The translations under genes were made by a program, and so were the position numbers. From the NCBI GenBank assembly GCA_004794785.1, contig SJOL01008381.1:1-64000 (forward strand): a stretch of DNA of 64,000 bases, written 5' to 3'. Numbering within the stretch: position 1 is the first letter of the stretch; each line of letters opens with the position of its first letter. Source of the stretch: Opisthorchis felineus (Eukaryota; Platyhelminthes; Trematoda; Opisthorchiida; Opisthorchiidae). The notes under the pieces are model-generated. The model was not told where the DNA came from, searched no databases, and worked only from the letters and a program-made list of their open reading frames with translations. This document shows, one piece after another, positions 1 to 11,559 of the stretch.

Positions 1-494
1 TCCGGGAAACTTGAGCAAAAGCCTCGATCCTGTGTATCAATCCGTGAATCCGTGAATCCGTGAATCCGTGCCTACGTCCTTGACTTTCATTATTACTTCC
101 ACGTCGGCAGTGATGTGCGAAAACAGAGGTGGCACAGCGTGACAGTATGTTCTAGCTGCACCGCCAAACAATTACAATCGATGGCTAAGATGTTCGGCCA
201 GCTGGTTGATTGTTTCCTCAGGATGCTTCAGCTTACCTCAATTTGTCTCCAACGCACTGTTGTTTGCCATTTGCAAACGTTCGCGAACGTATTTCTCCGG
301 AAACGACGACTTTACTAAGGGATGTTTCTAATCCACATACCGCAAAACACTCGAAACAATGTAATGAAACAAAATAATCATCAACCTCTTACAGAGGATG
401 CACTTAATCACAGTGACCGTGTCGCCGGCAGTCTGAACCTGTATTTAAATGTGCTACATTCAGATCATTACTTGTCAGTTTCTGTTCCGCGATA

Positions 495-671
495 ATGCCA
501 AGAGCGCCGGGCTTGTCGGAGATTGAGCAGCTGCGCAGACGGCGGGTTCTTGAGAATCTAGAACAGCTGAAAAAGCTTACTAGTAGGTCCATCCAAAACT
601 AGCTGCTAACATGTATGCCAGCTATCACTCCCGCAAGAGAGGACGTCATAAAAGTGATATATGGAATAAAG
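495..671 (+). CDS. First two coding exons of an unidentified gene
   Basis: Exon 1 is 495-582 and exon 2 is 622-671. The ATG at 495 opens a highly charged amphipathic segment containing SEIEQLRRRRVLENLEQLKK, which looks like a short coiled coil. The intron 583-621 is only 39 nt, with donor GTAGGT, a CTAAC branch-like motif and acceptor CAG. Joining restores one frame (codon ACT across the junction) that reads ITPAREDVIKVIYGIK and ends in phase 0 at a good GTGAGT donor at 672. Without the splice, the exon 1 frame hits TAG within a few codons, which supports the intron. The start is the first ATG after a possible CAG acceptor near 478-480, so a 5' leader exon may lie upstream. I do not recognise the protein. 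Later exons are not established; 3945-4136 is a candidate terminal exon on the same strand and in a compatible phase. Confidence 0.5.
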
Positions 672-3600
672 GTGAGTCGGTGAAGATTATAATTTCACCA
701 CTAGTTGTGGACAAATTCTAGCCGAACGACTTCAGTGTTATTCGCACCGTAGTTGACGAGCCACGAGATGGACCCGGTCGTCCACGCGGAACACAACCTG
801 CATATGGGGTCTCCATAGGTGACACAACACTGTGTTCTGAGGCTAGAAATGAATGTGTAATGGCTAACGGCCCCATGGAGTCTCTAGTGAACAGAACAAA
901 TTAATAATACAAGTCAGATAGAATGTCATAAGGAGAAAAGTCCAAGTAAATCTTGACTCACAGTTCACAATAGGAGATTCTGTAGTTCCGTATTCCGTTG
1001 AACCTGGTATCCCAAGCCTCCGGTGAACGCAATATTAATCCACTGATGTGAATAGATTAGTCCAGCGTTTGTAGCTAAAATGTTTGTTCACGTTTAGAGT
1101 TAGTAGCAGCCAATGATCGCCAACTGGCAGTCACAACCACAGTCATTCAGCAAAAGTCCCAAAGTCACGTTGGACCCAAAACGTGGGCGGTTGATGTTAT
1201 ATTTCAGTAAAACAAACTTTTTGTACAGTAATGCGACCGCTATTTATAGGGAGAAAGGAGATGATGTTGAGCATGAAAAATAGCGGTTCACAAGTGCTAA
1301 AAATGTGCGTTTATTATTTGGTTTCTGCTTTCGGTTATCCAGTACCTAACATGAGGTCGTGTTCCGATTCCAATCGGCATCGGATGTGAGTGGTTTACCG
1401 GTATTGACAATAGTTCAGTGGAGTAAGACTTAAGTCATTGGACTGATTAGGCTCTGACTGATGTATGGTGCAATAATCAAGAACGAGTCCAAAAGTTTGT
1501 TGGCAATGTGTTAGTTTCTGTCTTTATGCGATGGTGGTCATCTGTGGCGGGCTGACTTTGCCACCCCTTTGTACCACTATATTCACCGATCTCATGCGGT
1601 TTTCCTCCAGTGGCGTGTCTAATTGAGTTCATTGCCAGAAATCACTTGCTACAGGTTATTATATTGCACCGGTCAAGAGCCGCTGGATGGTTCAAAGTGA
1701 CCAGTTTCGCACATGCCCTGCCAAACATCTTTCCAGATATTCCTTAGATGGGGTACCAACAGCGGCTTCCAGAATACCATGCCATACATTAGCTACGTGA
1801 ATGGAGAATCTAGTAGTATTGCATCGGTTGCTTTCTTGACCTAAACAACCTAAAACGGTGCCACATTGATGTCTATTATTCAGACAAGCTTAGGCGATGT
1901 CACTGGTTGTCCTCTCATTTTCCTACCAAAGAATGGGATTTTAATTTTGTCAGCAAGTACACCCGTTTCTTTGATCCGCAGTAATGCATATTAATGAGTT
2001 AGCGTTGCTATCAACCCTTTCTGTGGTCGCCAGTGAGCTGCGCTGTAAACGCTTAGTCTGACAGCCCTGTGGTGAAGCCTAATTACCGACCAACCGCTTC
2101 TTTGCATCCAAAGGAATAGTAAATCTGCTCCATTCTGACCGGATGTATTTAATGCCACACTAGTAAGACAGGTTACTGTACTACATACAGACGTATGTTC
2201 TTCGCTAATTTGGTGTGTGGTGAGCTGACCGTCATCAGGGCGCCGTGTGATTCCGGTGGCCAGACTATCATCAAACATCATTATCATCCGAAAATGCGCC
2301 ACTCGGGCATTCAGGTGTGTAAACGCAGAACGAGCCTCTGAAAACAACCAATGCTGAGTGGCACTGATTCATTCGGTGGTTTTGGACCCTTATTTAGGTC
2401 TTTGAGTTATTGATGTCTTCGGAACAGCAGCACTTATTCAAGTCGCCCAAGTATGACTCCTTCAGATGCTACACCGGGCCACACGCATTAACTTGTTTAC
2501 GATACTTACCGGACGTTTTAAAATAAAGGTGAAATGGTACTGTCTGTTAACGACAGCGACCGCTTTGGTTTCTCAGCGATCCGAAACTCGTTCTCCGGTG
2601 TTCATTTTGTAAGTCGGCGGTATGGAACAATGATGTTTCGAAAACGGTAATGACCTCTCTTGAAATAATTTTACTAGTAAAATTAATGCATGCGGTGGAA
2701 AGTAAACTTACACTCAATGATGCAACAAAGCGATCTGTGCTACAAAGAGCGTAGGAGAAATGCCCAAAAACGAACTACGCCAGGATCGTATCTGGGAGGC
2801 ATACTCCCTAAAGAGGTCTTGATAGATAGGACAAACACCAAACACCTTGAAACTATCTATTGGTCCATTATATCAAGTACTTTTTGTAATTTCATAATGT
2901 CCAGTTAATCAACACTTAACAGCCAACTGACATGCTCAGGATCTGCCGCTTTGTCTAGCACTTCACTTTCGTTGAACAGAAGTCTGAGTTCCGGGAGTCA
3001 GACCTGAGTGGTTTCAAAGTTATTCGGCTTATCTTTACCATTTTACAGTCTTCAACTGGGATATGCTTAATCAGGCCAAATATTTAAGCTGAACAGAGCT
3101 CATTAAGGAGTTTTTCTTTCCAGCACTTTCCCAGCATGGGCCGGGAGAATGATTTTTGATGTGCACGTATAGATATAATAAAGATCCTACACGATGTGGT
3201 TCATCGCTCTTTGGAACCCACTATATCTATTGAGTGACTAGGTTCAACCCCATTTCCTTTATTAATTCTAAGTGGCTTTAAAGTAATTGCATCCGTTTAC
3301 ACTGCTTTTTTCCATCCTAATGTTCCTTCCGTTGGGCTGTACGGCATGTAATCAAGTAGCCGTTTTCATTTTAACTAATCAAGCACAATAAGGGCAATTA
3401 ATACATTATTGAGCTACCATTTATGTTGCTTTATCTGCAAGGTTGCTTAAAGATTGAACCAGTCTGCGAAAAAATAAAACTAAGGTTACAAAACCGATGC
3501 GATAAGCCTGTGGCTTAGACTGTACTCTGAAACAAAATGGGGCTTGCTTTTTTATACTTATTATGTTAGTAGGGCCAGGTCAACACACTAGTTGTTGATT

Positions 3601-3944
3601 TAGAACGCTCATAGGCCACACTTCAGGACCGTACACACGAGCTATGAGCTTACGTTTCCAAATCAACTTCTCGGCTCTTGAGTTTGATGAACCTTTTTCA
3701 ATATAAGCTCGCACCCGGATCAGGGAGTCAATTTTGACGAGTTTGGCATATTTTTATTTTTAACAGGGTATATAACCGGATGCCAGTGTGTAAATTGTGA
3801 ACGTTTTCGGCGAATGTGATAACTGAAAGGCTTGGAAATCATCTTAAGCTTACAGCAACGCTAATTTCTCTCTGTAACGGCGAAGTGCTAGCCTATTCAA
3901 AGCTGAAGATCCATTTTTTAGGCGGAGACAAGGGTAGCATCTAG
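672..3944 (+). other. Noncoding stretch, probable intron(s)
   Basis: No convincing gene is visible. One tiny exon-like segment at about 2575-2608 sits between a CTCAG acceptor and a GTAAGT donor, but its phase does not lead into the 3945 reading. The longer frames here (1991-2347 minus, 2690-2908 plus) have no recognisable content or splice context. Confidence 0.4.
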
Positions 3945-4136
3945 AGATGGGTTACAGAGGAAGAACACATGCGAAAGAAAGTTTGGCAAGAAATGGATGG
4001 AACATTTTCAAAGTTTACAACCACGGTGTTAGGCAGCAAGCTGGAAAGTACCCGTTGGGTTCGCGAGGTTATGAACGCTGAACAGATCAGGGAAATACGG
4101 GATAATTTTATTCGGCAGTTTTGGGGTTATAATTAA
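3945..4136 (+). CDS. Candidate terminal exon, unidentified protein
   Basis: A 63-codon open stretch follows an AG at 3943-3944 and ends at TAA. It begins RWVTEEEHMRKKVWQEMDG and ends NAEQIREIRDNFIRQFWGYN, a charged, helix-like composition that looks more like protein than the chance frames nearby. A canonical AATAAA lies at 4138-4143, directly behind the stop, as expected for a very short 3' UTR. The frame is closed by TAG immediately upstream, so the segment must be entered by splicing in phase 0. A stronger pyrimidine-rich acceptor at 3921 would give a different, shorter frame, so the reading is not certain. It may be the end of the gene that starts at 495, but no connecting exons were proven. 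Confidence 0.35.
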   Translation, partial: RWVTEEEHMRKKVWQEMDGTFSKFTTTVLGSKLESTRWVREVMNAEQIREIRDNFIRQFWGYN

Positions 4137-4143
4137 AAATAAA

Positions 4144-7100
4144 CTTCTCTGCTTGTATTGATGAAGGAATGCTTAGAGTCCCGGATATGTCAAGTTATTA
4201 GGCTGCAAACAGTATATCAGGGCTAATTTTACTCCGGATGCTACAGGCAAGTTAATCGATAGCAAGGAAACAGAGCGATAAAATCGTACACTGGAGGTGA
4301 CGTGATAGATAATTCCAGGACTCAATTTAGAAAAGCAGCAAAAATTAGATGCTCGAGTCCCAATTTAATCAGAATGCATACAACAGAAGAAACTTCGAAA
4401 GTAGCAACTCGGTAAGACTCACTTACGTGTCATTTGTTCATCAACTCCCGTTGAAGCAAGCTGGGGAAACTTAGACTAATGACTGAACTCCAGCACTTTT
4501 TCCTTGGTCCATGATAACATACCTGGTTACAAACGTTCACAAGAAATTGAGTCAATGGAACAGTACGAATGGGTGGTCATCCTGAGATTGAACTAAAGCT
4601 CCCCAGCCATCTGGCCTGTGGAAAGTATACTTACATGGCGAAGGAAAAAGTAGTAAACTGGGATTTTATCCTGATGGATTTTCGCCTAAATATCCGTAAA
4701 ATCTTACCATGTGAGTGTAAGGAAGACTACAGGTTGCCCGGTTATCCATCAGTTGCATCCGTATTTGGTAGTGAGCATTCGAGCCAGTATGTTTGTGTTG
4801 ATAGTTGCTCTTTTGCAGAGGGGTTTCTATAATGATCATTCGTTTTCTAATTCCGGATGAGTATAATCTTCTTGCAGCTACTATAGAATCAAGAGAATCC
4901 TACTAAGAGAGTTCCAAAACTAACAGAATGAGCACAGTTGCTCGCAGTTTTTCATGTACTATTCAATGCTACTAGGACTAAATAACCTGATTGCACCTGA
5001 GATCAGCACTCACTGGAAGCCGAATCGCCAGTAGACTCCTGGCTAACCTAGCTAACCCTATGGGAGGGTGCATCCGGATTTTTATCTACCCCGGACATAA
5101 GTCTTTCTAATTGCTACCACTGATTTCCAAAGATGATTACGGTTGACCGGGTCCGTAAAAACTGTGCGCTATCTTGGGTTTCGGAGCATCTAGTGGCAGA
5201 CAGTGGAAGTCAAATTGCGGCCCACGGGATTGCTCAGTTGCTGCATCCTAAAAGAATTGAACGTGCACTGCCCATATTACCACTAACAATCTGGTTGTTG
5301 AACCATACGCCTTGTTTGTGCCTATTTAACACCGCATCCACTTTGCACAAGATACGGCGTTCATCTAGTTTCAGGCTGCCTAATGAGACCAAATTCTGAA
5401 GTACACTGTGCACTTGGCCACCACTGCACTTTGAATCTTTCAATAACGTCCACATAAGCTAACGCAAAGCTAAACCAGGGTGTTTTTGAGGCGGTTAAGG
5501 GGGATTGAAAATGGTATGCGTGCAAACAATCTTATTTTTAGAGAACTACTGAAACGAGTAAAGAAAAGAGCATTGTTTAAAGAACTCTACTGACAGCGTT
5601 AACCCCAATACCAATCCTAACATCTTTAGGTTCACACTGATGAAAACTTACTCCTCTTCCTCTATTATCTCCAGTTTTGAACTCATTTGGTGCATTCTCC
5701 TGCTGTCTGACTACCACTTACAGAGTTTTAGCACTGAATTTTCCAGACTTTAGCTTTCCAAATTCCATAATCCCGCCGAAGTCTTCTACAGTTGGCCATG
5801 AGAAACTAAAACGGAATGGATAGGGTCTGAAAAGTCAACTACAGGCCTAAAAATTCATCACAACATGGGTTATTACCTGTTCTTCTTAGTTCGTTTTCAT
5901 ATAGCTGATCAGGGGCTCCGTTTAAGTTTTACCGTGGAATTGGCAGAGTTAGTTCGGAAATCCGAGCATATGGCGGACGTTCGTCTTAAGGTTGAAAAAT
6001 AGGGATTTCAGGCAGATAATGCCTGTGGTTACACCTCACTCTACACATTATTGTTACAGTTTTTTGCCACACCAAGACCTTAAATGGTGTCTTACACTTA
6101 AGCATTGGAACAAAAAGTTGCACAGAAACGAACAATAAGCCACAAAGTCTCTGTCTTTATTGTGACGTGCATATTGATGTGATAAGATTGTTACAGACCC
6201 TTAACGGAGAGTTCATGTAAGGGTAAAATATACGTCAACATTCCATCATGAATTTGTAACCCAGTTAGCATACCTACCACTGGTTGATAGCGTACGAGAA
6301 GTTTTCACTAATAGTGCTTTCTCTGGGCCCGGTATTGGTTTTAATTGCTTTTCCGCTTATTGCGAATAATATTTTCTATTTAACTGAACAGAATGGGAGA
6401 GGTAAAAGTGCAATCAAAACATGTCATTTTCCTCAGAAATACTTCCTTTGACTGTACACAAATATGTATGACCAAATTTGGACACCCGCTCTACTGATGT
6501 TGCTTCTGCCTTCATCACAGCTTCTAACCATCATTCCATCTAGATCGTTTTTTTTGGCGGTTTACCGGTAAGCAATTCGTCGCAAAAAGTCCCAGCTTAT
6601 TAAATCAAATCTCCACCAACTAAAAATCATTTCTATTTCATTGAGGTGTGTGTGTAACCCCTACCATTGGGTTAGTGCAGTTTCATCCAAGGGACCGGTG
6701 CTAAACCCCCGTTTTATTTCGTCAGCTGTGCTTGACCACCAAATAGTGGAATAAGGATAAGGAACGAACCATTGACTGTTTTAATTTTGTTGTTGGCATT
6801 CCGATCAAATGCAGATTCTAATTCACCGTAGTATACTGCGGCACGAGGTTTAAGCCCCCTGAGTGCCCAAAAAGCGTGCTGTTTTAGTGAACATTGTGGT
6901 TTGTTTCATCAGTCCAGGCGAGAAACTTTCCCTCCTTTCAAACCTGAGAACCTGTTGATCAAAATGCCTTCACAGTTACTTGGTCCGCTTGGTTGTGCTT
7001 TCTTAGCCAAAAGTCCGCGTGCGTGGTTGTCATAAACGACCTAGCTTTGTTCGTATAGACCCAAACTTACTTTGCATTTAGAGCCGTACGATAGTTGCCT

Positions 7101-7530
7101 ACTTTTTGATCTACTCCAAGATATCATCCGCATTTTCTTTAGACGGCATGCACATGTGGTCGTGCATCTTCGGAAAATTTATTAGTAAACTGATTCTGGA
7201 CAGCTTTAACCGTTGCATTGCTCGCCAGCCTTTACCTTAGGCAGGACTTTCAAAATCTGTCCACAAATTTCTCAAGCACTACCCCATAGGACATGGGAGA
7301 CATGTTAATGACATCACACTCAAACGCCAATTTTTTGTGAGCTAAGTTCACGATAGTGCATTGCTTCCACGTAAAAATCAATGATGAGTCATGAATGTGG
7401 AGTGGTGTTAGTTGGCGGTAATATGTTTCTCAGGCTTTTATGGCTTGTTCACCAAAGTCAGCAAGTCGACTGATCATGGGCTGACTCAACTTGACTGATA
7501 CTTCGAAACGATTTTTCAAACCTCGAGACG
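4144..7530. other. AT-rich noncoding interval
   Basis: No coding exon or repeat family could be supported. Frames such as 4569-4832 plus and 5133-5399 plus are within chance length and show no known domain. Confidence 0.45.
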
Positions 7531-7539
7531 TAGTTTACC

Positions 7540-8046
7540 TGGCAGTTTTCAACGTTCGCACTCTGAGACAATTCGGACAACAGACTGTTCCTGTATGTAC
7601 ATTGCAATCGCTTTCCAGAATCGTAGGTCTCACGTTTTGTTTAATTTCACCATTGATATGGTAGTCATGCGAACACTGCAAGGTCTCCAAGGCCCCCCTG
7701 TCCGGATCCCCTTGAGCGGGAGCCTTGCCGACCTAGAATATGCATGTGACATTGTTGTCATCTTTGAAAAAGAAGAGGAAGCACTAGCAGTACTAGAAAA
7801 GCTAAACTCTGAGGACTTACAGCATTTGGGTACTCTTCTAAGTATTCGAGGAGCAACACTGAGAGTTATGGACCACTATACATATTTTGGAAGTTGCACT
7901 AGTCCTGACGGTAGTATGACAGACAACCGCAGCGCAGAAACTTCAAAGGCCATAACTATTATTGCGAATTTGTGCCATTTTTGGCACCAAAAGGGCTTTT
8001 TGCTGGGTCTCAAACGGAGCGTGTAGCAGACTGCAGTACAGCCTGT
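7540..8046 (+). mobile_element. Internally deleted LINE fragment (endonuclease start fused to RT palm)
   Basis: Near 7541 the plus strand reads VYLAVFNVRTLRQFGQQ, equivalent to the beginning of the LINE endonuclease (compare HLAAFNVHTPKKPDQQ in the minus copy nearby). After about 30 codons it jumps straight to LFNFTID and LEYACDIVVIFEKEEEAL, the end of reverse transcriptase motif B and motif C. Most of the endonuclease and the N-terminal reverse transcriptase are therefore missing. The catalytic YADD has become YACD, and the following TYFGSCTSPDGSMTDN and LGLKRSVYQTAVQPVLYD match the LINE C-terminal region. The copy is dead. It abuts, tail to tail, a minus-strand LINE. Confidence 0.75.
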
Positions 8047-8279
8047 ATGACATCAGTGTTCAGCACTGATGTTTCGCTGCCGTACAACCATGATTTATTT
8101 TGAGGCCTTATGGTGAAGAAAAGAATAAAAGTGGACAGGGAAGGGACATCGTACTAGCTTATAAACAATCATTCCGAGGTGCATACACCTCCAGACACTC
8201 ATTCAGGCAATCTGGATAGAAAATGACAACACGAACGCCACTGACATCGATTAGTAATCATATCCTGAAGCATCTCCAA

Positions 8280-8730
8280 CCAGTCGCAGTGGGTGTCACG
8301 CGGTCCCCACCCTGGAAGTCTACTAGCACCGACAACGCCCAAGCGTTTCGTAATCTCTTTCATATCCCTCTGCCAGCTTAAGGGCTGGCCACCTCTCTGC
8401 TTCTGTCACTCTGAATTGGGCAGGGAAAACAGCACTCTCTTCGGCAAACGATGGTTCGATATACGCAATTCATGGCCTAACCAACGCAGTTTCTGGTGCT
8501 AGATACATTTTTCAATGGGAGTCCCCGGTGCACAACCAAAAACTCGCTTTCTAACTGCCTCGTTACGGATTCGCCGACACCAACCCACACGAGCTATGGT
8601 CCTGAGACAACGATTGTCAAACACCTGAAGACGTCTCAGTTACGCTGCTCGAAGAGGCCAGGTCTCACAGCCATACAACAGAACAGCCCGCACTGTAGCT
8701 TGATACACACGTCCCTTGAGATTCAGGGCT
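8280..8730 (-). pseudogene. LINE C-terminal region
   Basis: The minus strand here encodes the segment downstream of the reverse transcriptase palm: [43 protein letters not shown], then the RWLGH and WGPRD segments. Stop codons interrupt it. The plus-strand frames at 8293-8502 and 8496-8858 are antisense shadows. Confidence 0.75.
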
Positions 8731-9754
8731 TCATCTCATTATCTCGTCAATCACGAAATTCAATAAGAATTCAAAGAGTGGGTACCCTCGACGGACACCA
8801 ATTTGTGTACGGAAGCTTTTGGAGAGCTCTTCCCATACTTTCACATCCGGAATTCTGAGAATACAAAGAACGTATGTGCCTAATCCGTGATGAGCAAATG
8901 TGTCCAGAAGAGCATACCGGTCAACCGAGTGTGATTCGCCTTGGAAATCCAGGAATTCTAAAATTCTGGGTCGTTTGTGCGTATGGCGTTTTTCTGGCAC
9001 CTGATGGAATGTGAAGATTTGGCCAATGCAACCCCAACCAGACTAGAGCCCCGCTTGCTGCTCTTGAGTCAATGTTTCACAAGCCACCATAAGGTGACAA
9101 AGCAAAAGTGACGCCAACAGTCTCGTTACAACGGGTTAAGCTGATCCTCCTGTGGTCACCATACTCACTACGAGCCCCTTTTTTGAAAATGGGCAATGTC
9201 ACCGATTCCACCCAGTTGTATGGGACGGTCTCCTTTTCCCAAATGCAGGCAGGCAGATCGGAAAAGCACTGACTGAGGATTTCGCCCCCGTCTTTGAACA
9301 ATGCGGGTGGGAGGTCATTCGGACCAGAAGCTCGGTGGCGCTTGGGAGAACATATGCAGTCATAAACCTCTGAGGCCTTTGGGGGGTTCACCGTCCAGGG
9401 TTCTACGTCAACTGTAGGCTCAAGATGTGCGGCAGCTGATGACAACGATAGCTGTTGTTTGAAGTATTCGGCCCAACGGTCGAGGCGCTCTTCTTTATTC
9501 AAGATGGTCACTCCCTTCTTATCCTTGATGGCTTCGCTCACCGGCGATCTCCGAGAACCGGTCGCACGGACCAACTGAAATAATCTTTGGGCATCACCGG
9601 CTTTTTGGGCCTCTTCCATTACCTTGGCTTTCCGTGTCCACCAGACTTCACGCTCGGTTCGCATGCTCACTTTCACTTGACGTCTGATAATTCGTCGCGT
9701 CAAGTTATGTTCGGGACCAGCTTGGATATTTCTCCGAGATTTAAGGAGTGCCAC
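8731..9754 (-). pseudogene. LINE reverse transcriptase region, defective
   Basis: The frame 9754-9077 carries the N-terminal linker (REVWWTRKAKVMEEAQKAGD, DKKGVTILNKEERLDRWAEY) and fingers motifs (HRASGPNDLPPALFKDGG, YNWVESVTLPIFKKGARSEY, HRRISLTR). After a shift, 9000-8731 holds motif A as FLDFQGESHSVDRYALLDTF and motif B as TQIGVRRGYPLFEFLLNFVI. In related elements motif A reads roughly FKGAFDSVDR; here the aspartate position is histidine, and motif C is absent because the sequence jumps from DEIMR to [13 protein letters not shown]. It cannot encode an active enzyme. Confidence 0.8.
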
Positions 9755-10818
9755 TGTTCGGTCTGATATTCAGTGCTTGAGTGAGCCTGGTAGCGCCCTG
9801 CCACAAGCGAAACTCCCAGCACTGTGCAAAGAGGTAGCAATCTCGTCCCGGTATGAATCCACGTCTGATGGTGGAGCATTTTAAAAGAGACTCTAGGAGA
9901 CGATTCTGGTAAGTTCGTCTGACATCCGGGTTTGCCAGTCTTTCAGTTGCCAAGCGATTTATCCGCACCTTACGCGACCCTGGAAAACGTAGGGAGAAGC
10001 AACTCCGGACGAGCGCGTGGTCGGATTCCACAGATGTGTTCCAAAACGAGTGGCAGTCAGTTATTGATCCGCGCCATCGGTAACTGATGGCAATGTGATC
10101 GGTTTGAGTTGGTGGCCGCACGCCGTTGGGGGGCACCATGTGGCCAAATGACTTCGGCTATTTTGGAAGTTGGTACTGCATAAAAAAACAGCCTGCGGTC
10201 AGCACACAGCTGAAGCAGTCGTTTACCATTTTTCGTACTTACCGAGTCCAATTCATGTCGACCACCTAATTGAGTCTCAGATTCGCTAAGCCTGTCCACT
10301 TGTGCATTCAGATCTCCGGTAACCACAACGATATCTGGGTTTTTACCTCGCCACAACAGAGCATTCGGGGCGTCATAAAAATTGCCTTCAATGGTGTTAA
10401 AGGTACAGTCAGTTGAGGCATAAGCAGACACGACAAACAGACATCGATCAGCTTTCCGCTTGTGAGACTCCTTCACAGACGTTGCCAGACGAACCGCACA
10501 GTCAAGCAAGGATCCCTCTGCCCGGTGACTTAGGACAATATCAGCCCCTGCATATTCTGCCGCAGAAACCCCTGGGTCGCCAGAGGTGCGCAGCCGGAAG
10601 CGAGTAGAGAGTGATAGGGCGGTTAGCTCAGCCACTGTGCTTGCATCTCGACTTCTTGTTTCTGGGACAAAGCACACATCAATGCCAAGTGAGTCCAGTG
10701 TGAGAGCAAGAACAGCTTGTTGATCTGGTTTCTTCGGAGTGTGGACATTGAAGGCGGCCAGATGGACAGGGCGTCGGGGCTTGAAGAGTGGTTTCGAGAT
10801 GCCTGAGGACGTCGGCAT
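9741..10818 (-). pseudogene. LINE endonuclease region
   Basis: A 253-codon frame (10818-10057) carries an exonuclease/endonuclease/phosphatase fold of the kind that nicks target DNA for target-primed reverse transcription. Visible landmarks are LAAFNVHTPKKPDQQ at the start, DVCFVPETRS for the active-site glutamate strand, ADIVLSHRAEGSLLDCAVRL, VVVTGDLNAQVD for the catalytic D-x-N, and GRHELDSVSTKNGKRLLQLC. The last histidine strand continues in another frame (10139-9741) as TSVESDHALVRSCFSLRF. A frameshift near 10100 separates the two, so the gene is broken. Confidence 0.8.
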
Positions 10819-11170
10819 CGGATGACTTGCAGATGTTGCTTGCAGAACCGTTTCAGGACCGTTTCAGTCCCAACTACTGGGCCTAAAAGGTTAGAATCAA
10901 TAATGGAGTAGGAAAGGGGAAGGAGAAAGTATATGAAAGAAAAGGAAGGGAGGCATCAGCAGTAGCCTGTTTTCGCTTACCCGCCCTGCTGTATGCAGCG
11001 AGTAAGGCGACCCGGCTGATGGCACTACGCTACGGCCGACGTGACATGTGTTTATTTGTATATCTGCAGTTCATGGTTGTACGTGGGCTGGGTTACTGCC
11101 ATGGAGCCCACACCTAGACAGCAGGACGGTTAGGGTCCTCAACCAGAAGCTTTGGTTCAAAAGCCTGACA
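10819..11170 (-). mobile_element. LINE 5' leader
   Basis: Sequence upstream of the endonuclease frame on the minus strand. The stretch about 10960-11160, read in reverse complement, is similar to 28640-28880 (shared AGCAGGGCGGGTAAG and TTTGGTTGAGGACCCT), so it is part of a dispersed repeat and best read as the LINE 5' region. Confidence 0.6.
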
Positions 11171-11465
11171 GCAAGGCAGCGGTGTTGGGCTGGAAATGCA
11201 AATACATTACCATTTTTAAGGAACACGTCGCCACACATGTTCCAACTCCAAACCTGGAGGACCAGGAGACTGTGTTCGTCAGAAATCTAACTATTGACCA
11301 GCCTGGTATGAAACACTCTGCGAGTGTCGCGCGAACACCCCCCAGTATAGCTCGATGGATCACCGAGGTACACAAACCGCACCACCACGGTAAGGTCCAG
11401 TCTCTTTGTGGCAGGTTCAAAAGATACTTTTCAACTGGAGTAGTCAGGTTGTTGCCTCCCTGGTA
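11171..11465. repeat. Possible repeat next to the LINE 5' end
   Basis: A GC-richer stretch with parallel open frames on both strands (plus 11152-11466, minus 11552-11157). Its texture resembles repetitive sequence seen in trematode genomes, but I cannot name a family from the sequence alone. It may extend the LINE leader or be an independent insertion. Confidence 0.3.
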
Positions 11466-11559
11466 GCACCAATTTTTGTGTGGGATTTTATTCATCATAA
11501 CAGAAGTAGATTTAGCACTGAATAATCCCGCTCTTTTCTTACAGAACACCATTATGGGG

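Larger units (their letters stand above)
8047..11170 (-). mobile_element. Degenerate trematode-type non-LTR retrotransposon (LINE)
   Basis: On the minus strand the element runs from a 5' region (about 11170-10819) through an apurinic-type endonuclease (10818-10057), a linker (10139-9741), reverse transcriptase (9754-8731) and a C-terminal segment (8730-8280) to a 3' end near 8047. Frames are interrupted by shifts and stops. The 3' part reads QKLRWLGHELRISNHRLPKR and LPGWGPRDTHCDWLETLQDM, typical of the LINE C-termini abundant in digenean genomes. The segment from just after motif B through YADD is deleted. Its 3' sequence (CGCTGCCGTACAA near 8080) is shared with a second copy at 39.1 kb. Confidence 0.85.

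Noticed and set aside
8293..8858. Plus-strand frames of 69 and 120 codons
   Set aside because: Antisense of the LINE C-terminal region, which explains the sequence on the minus strand.
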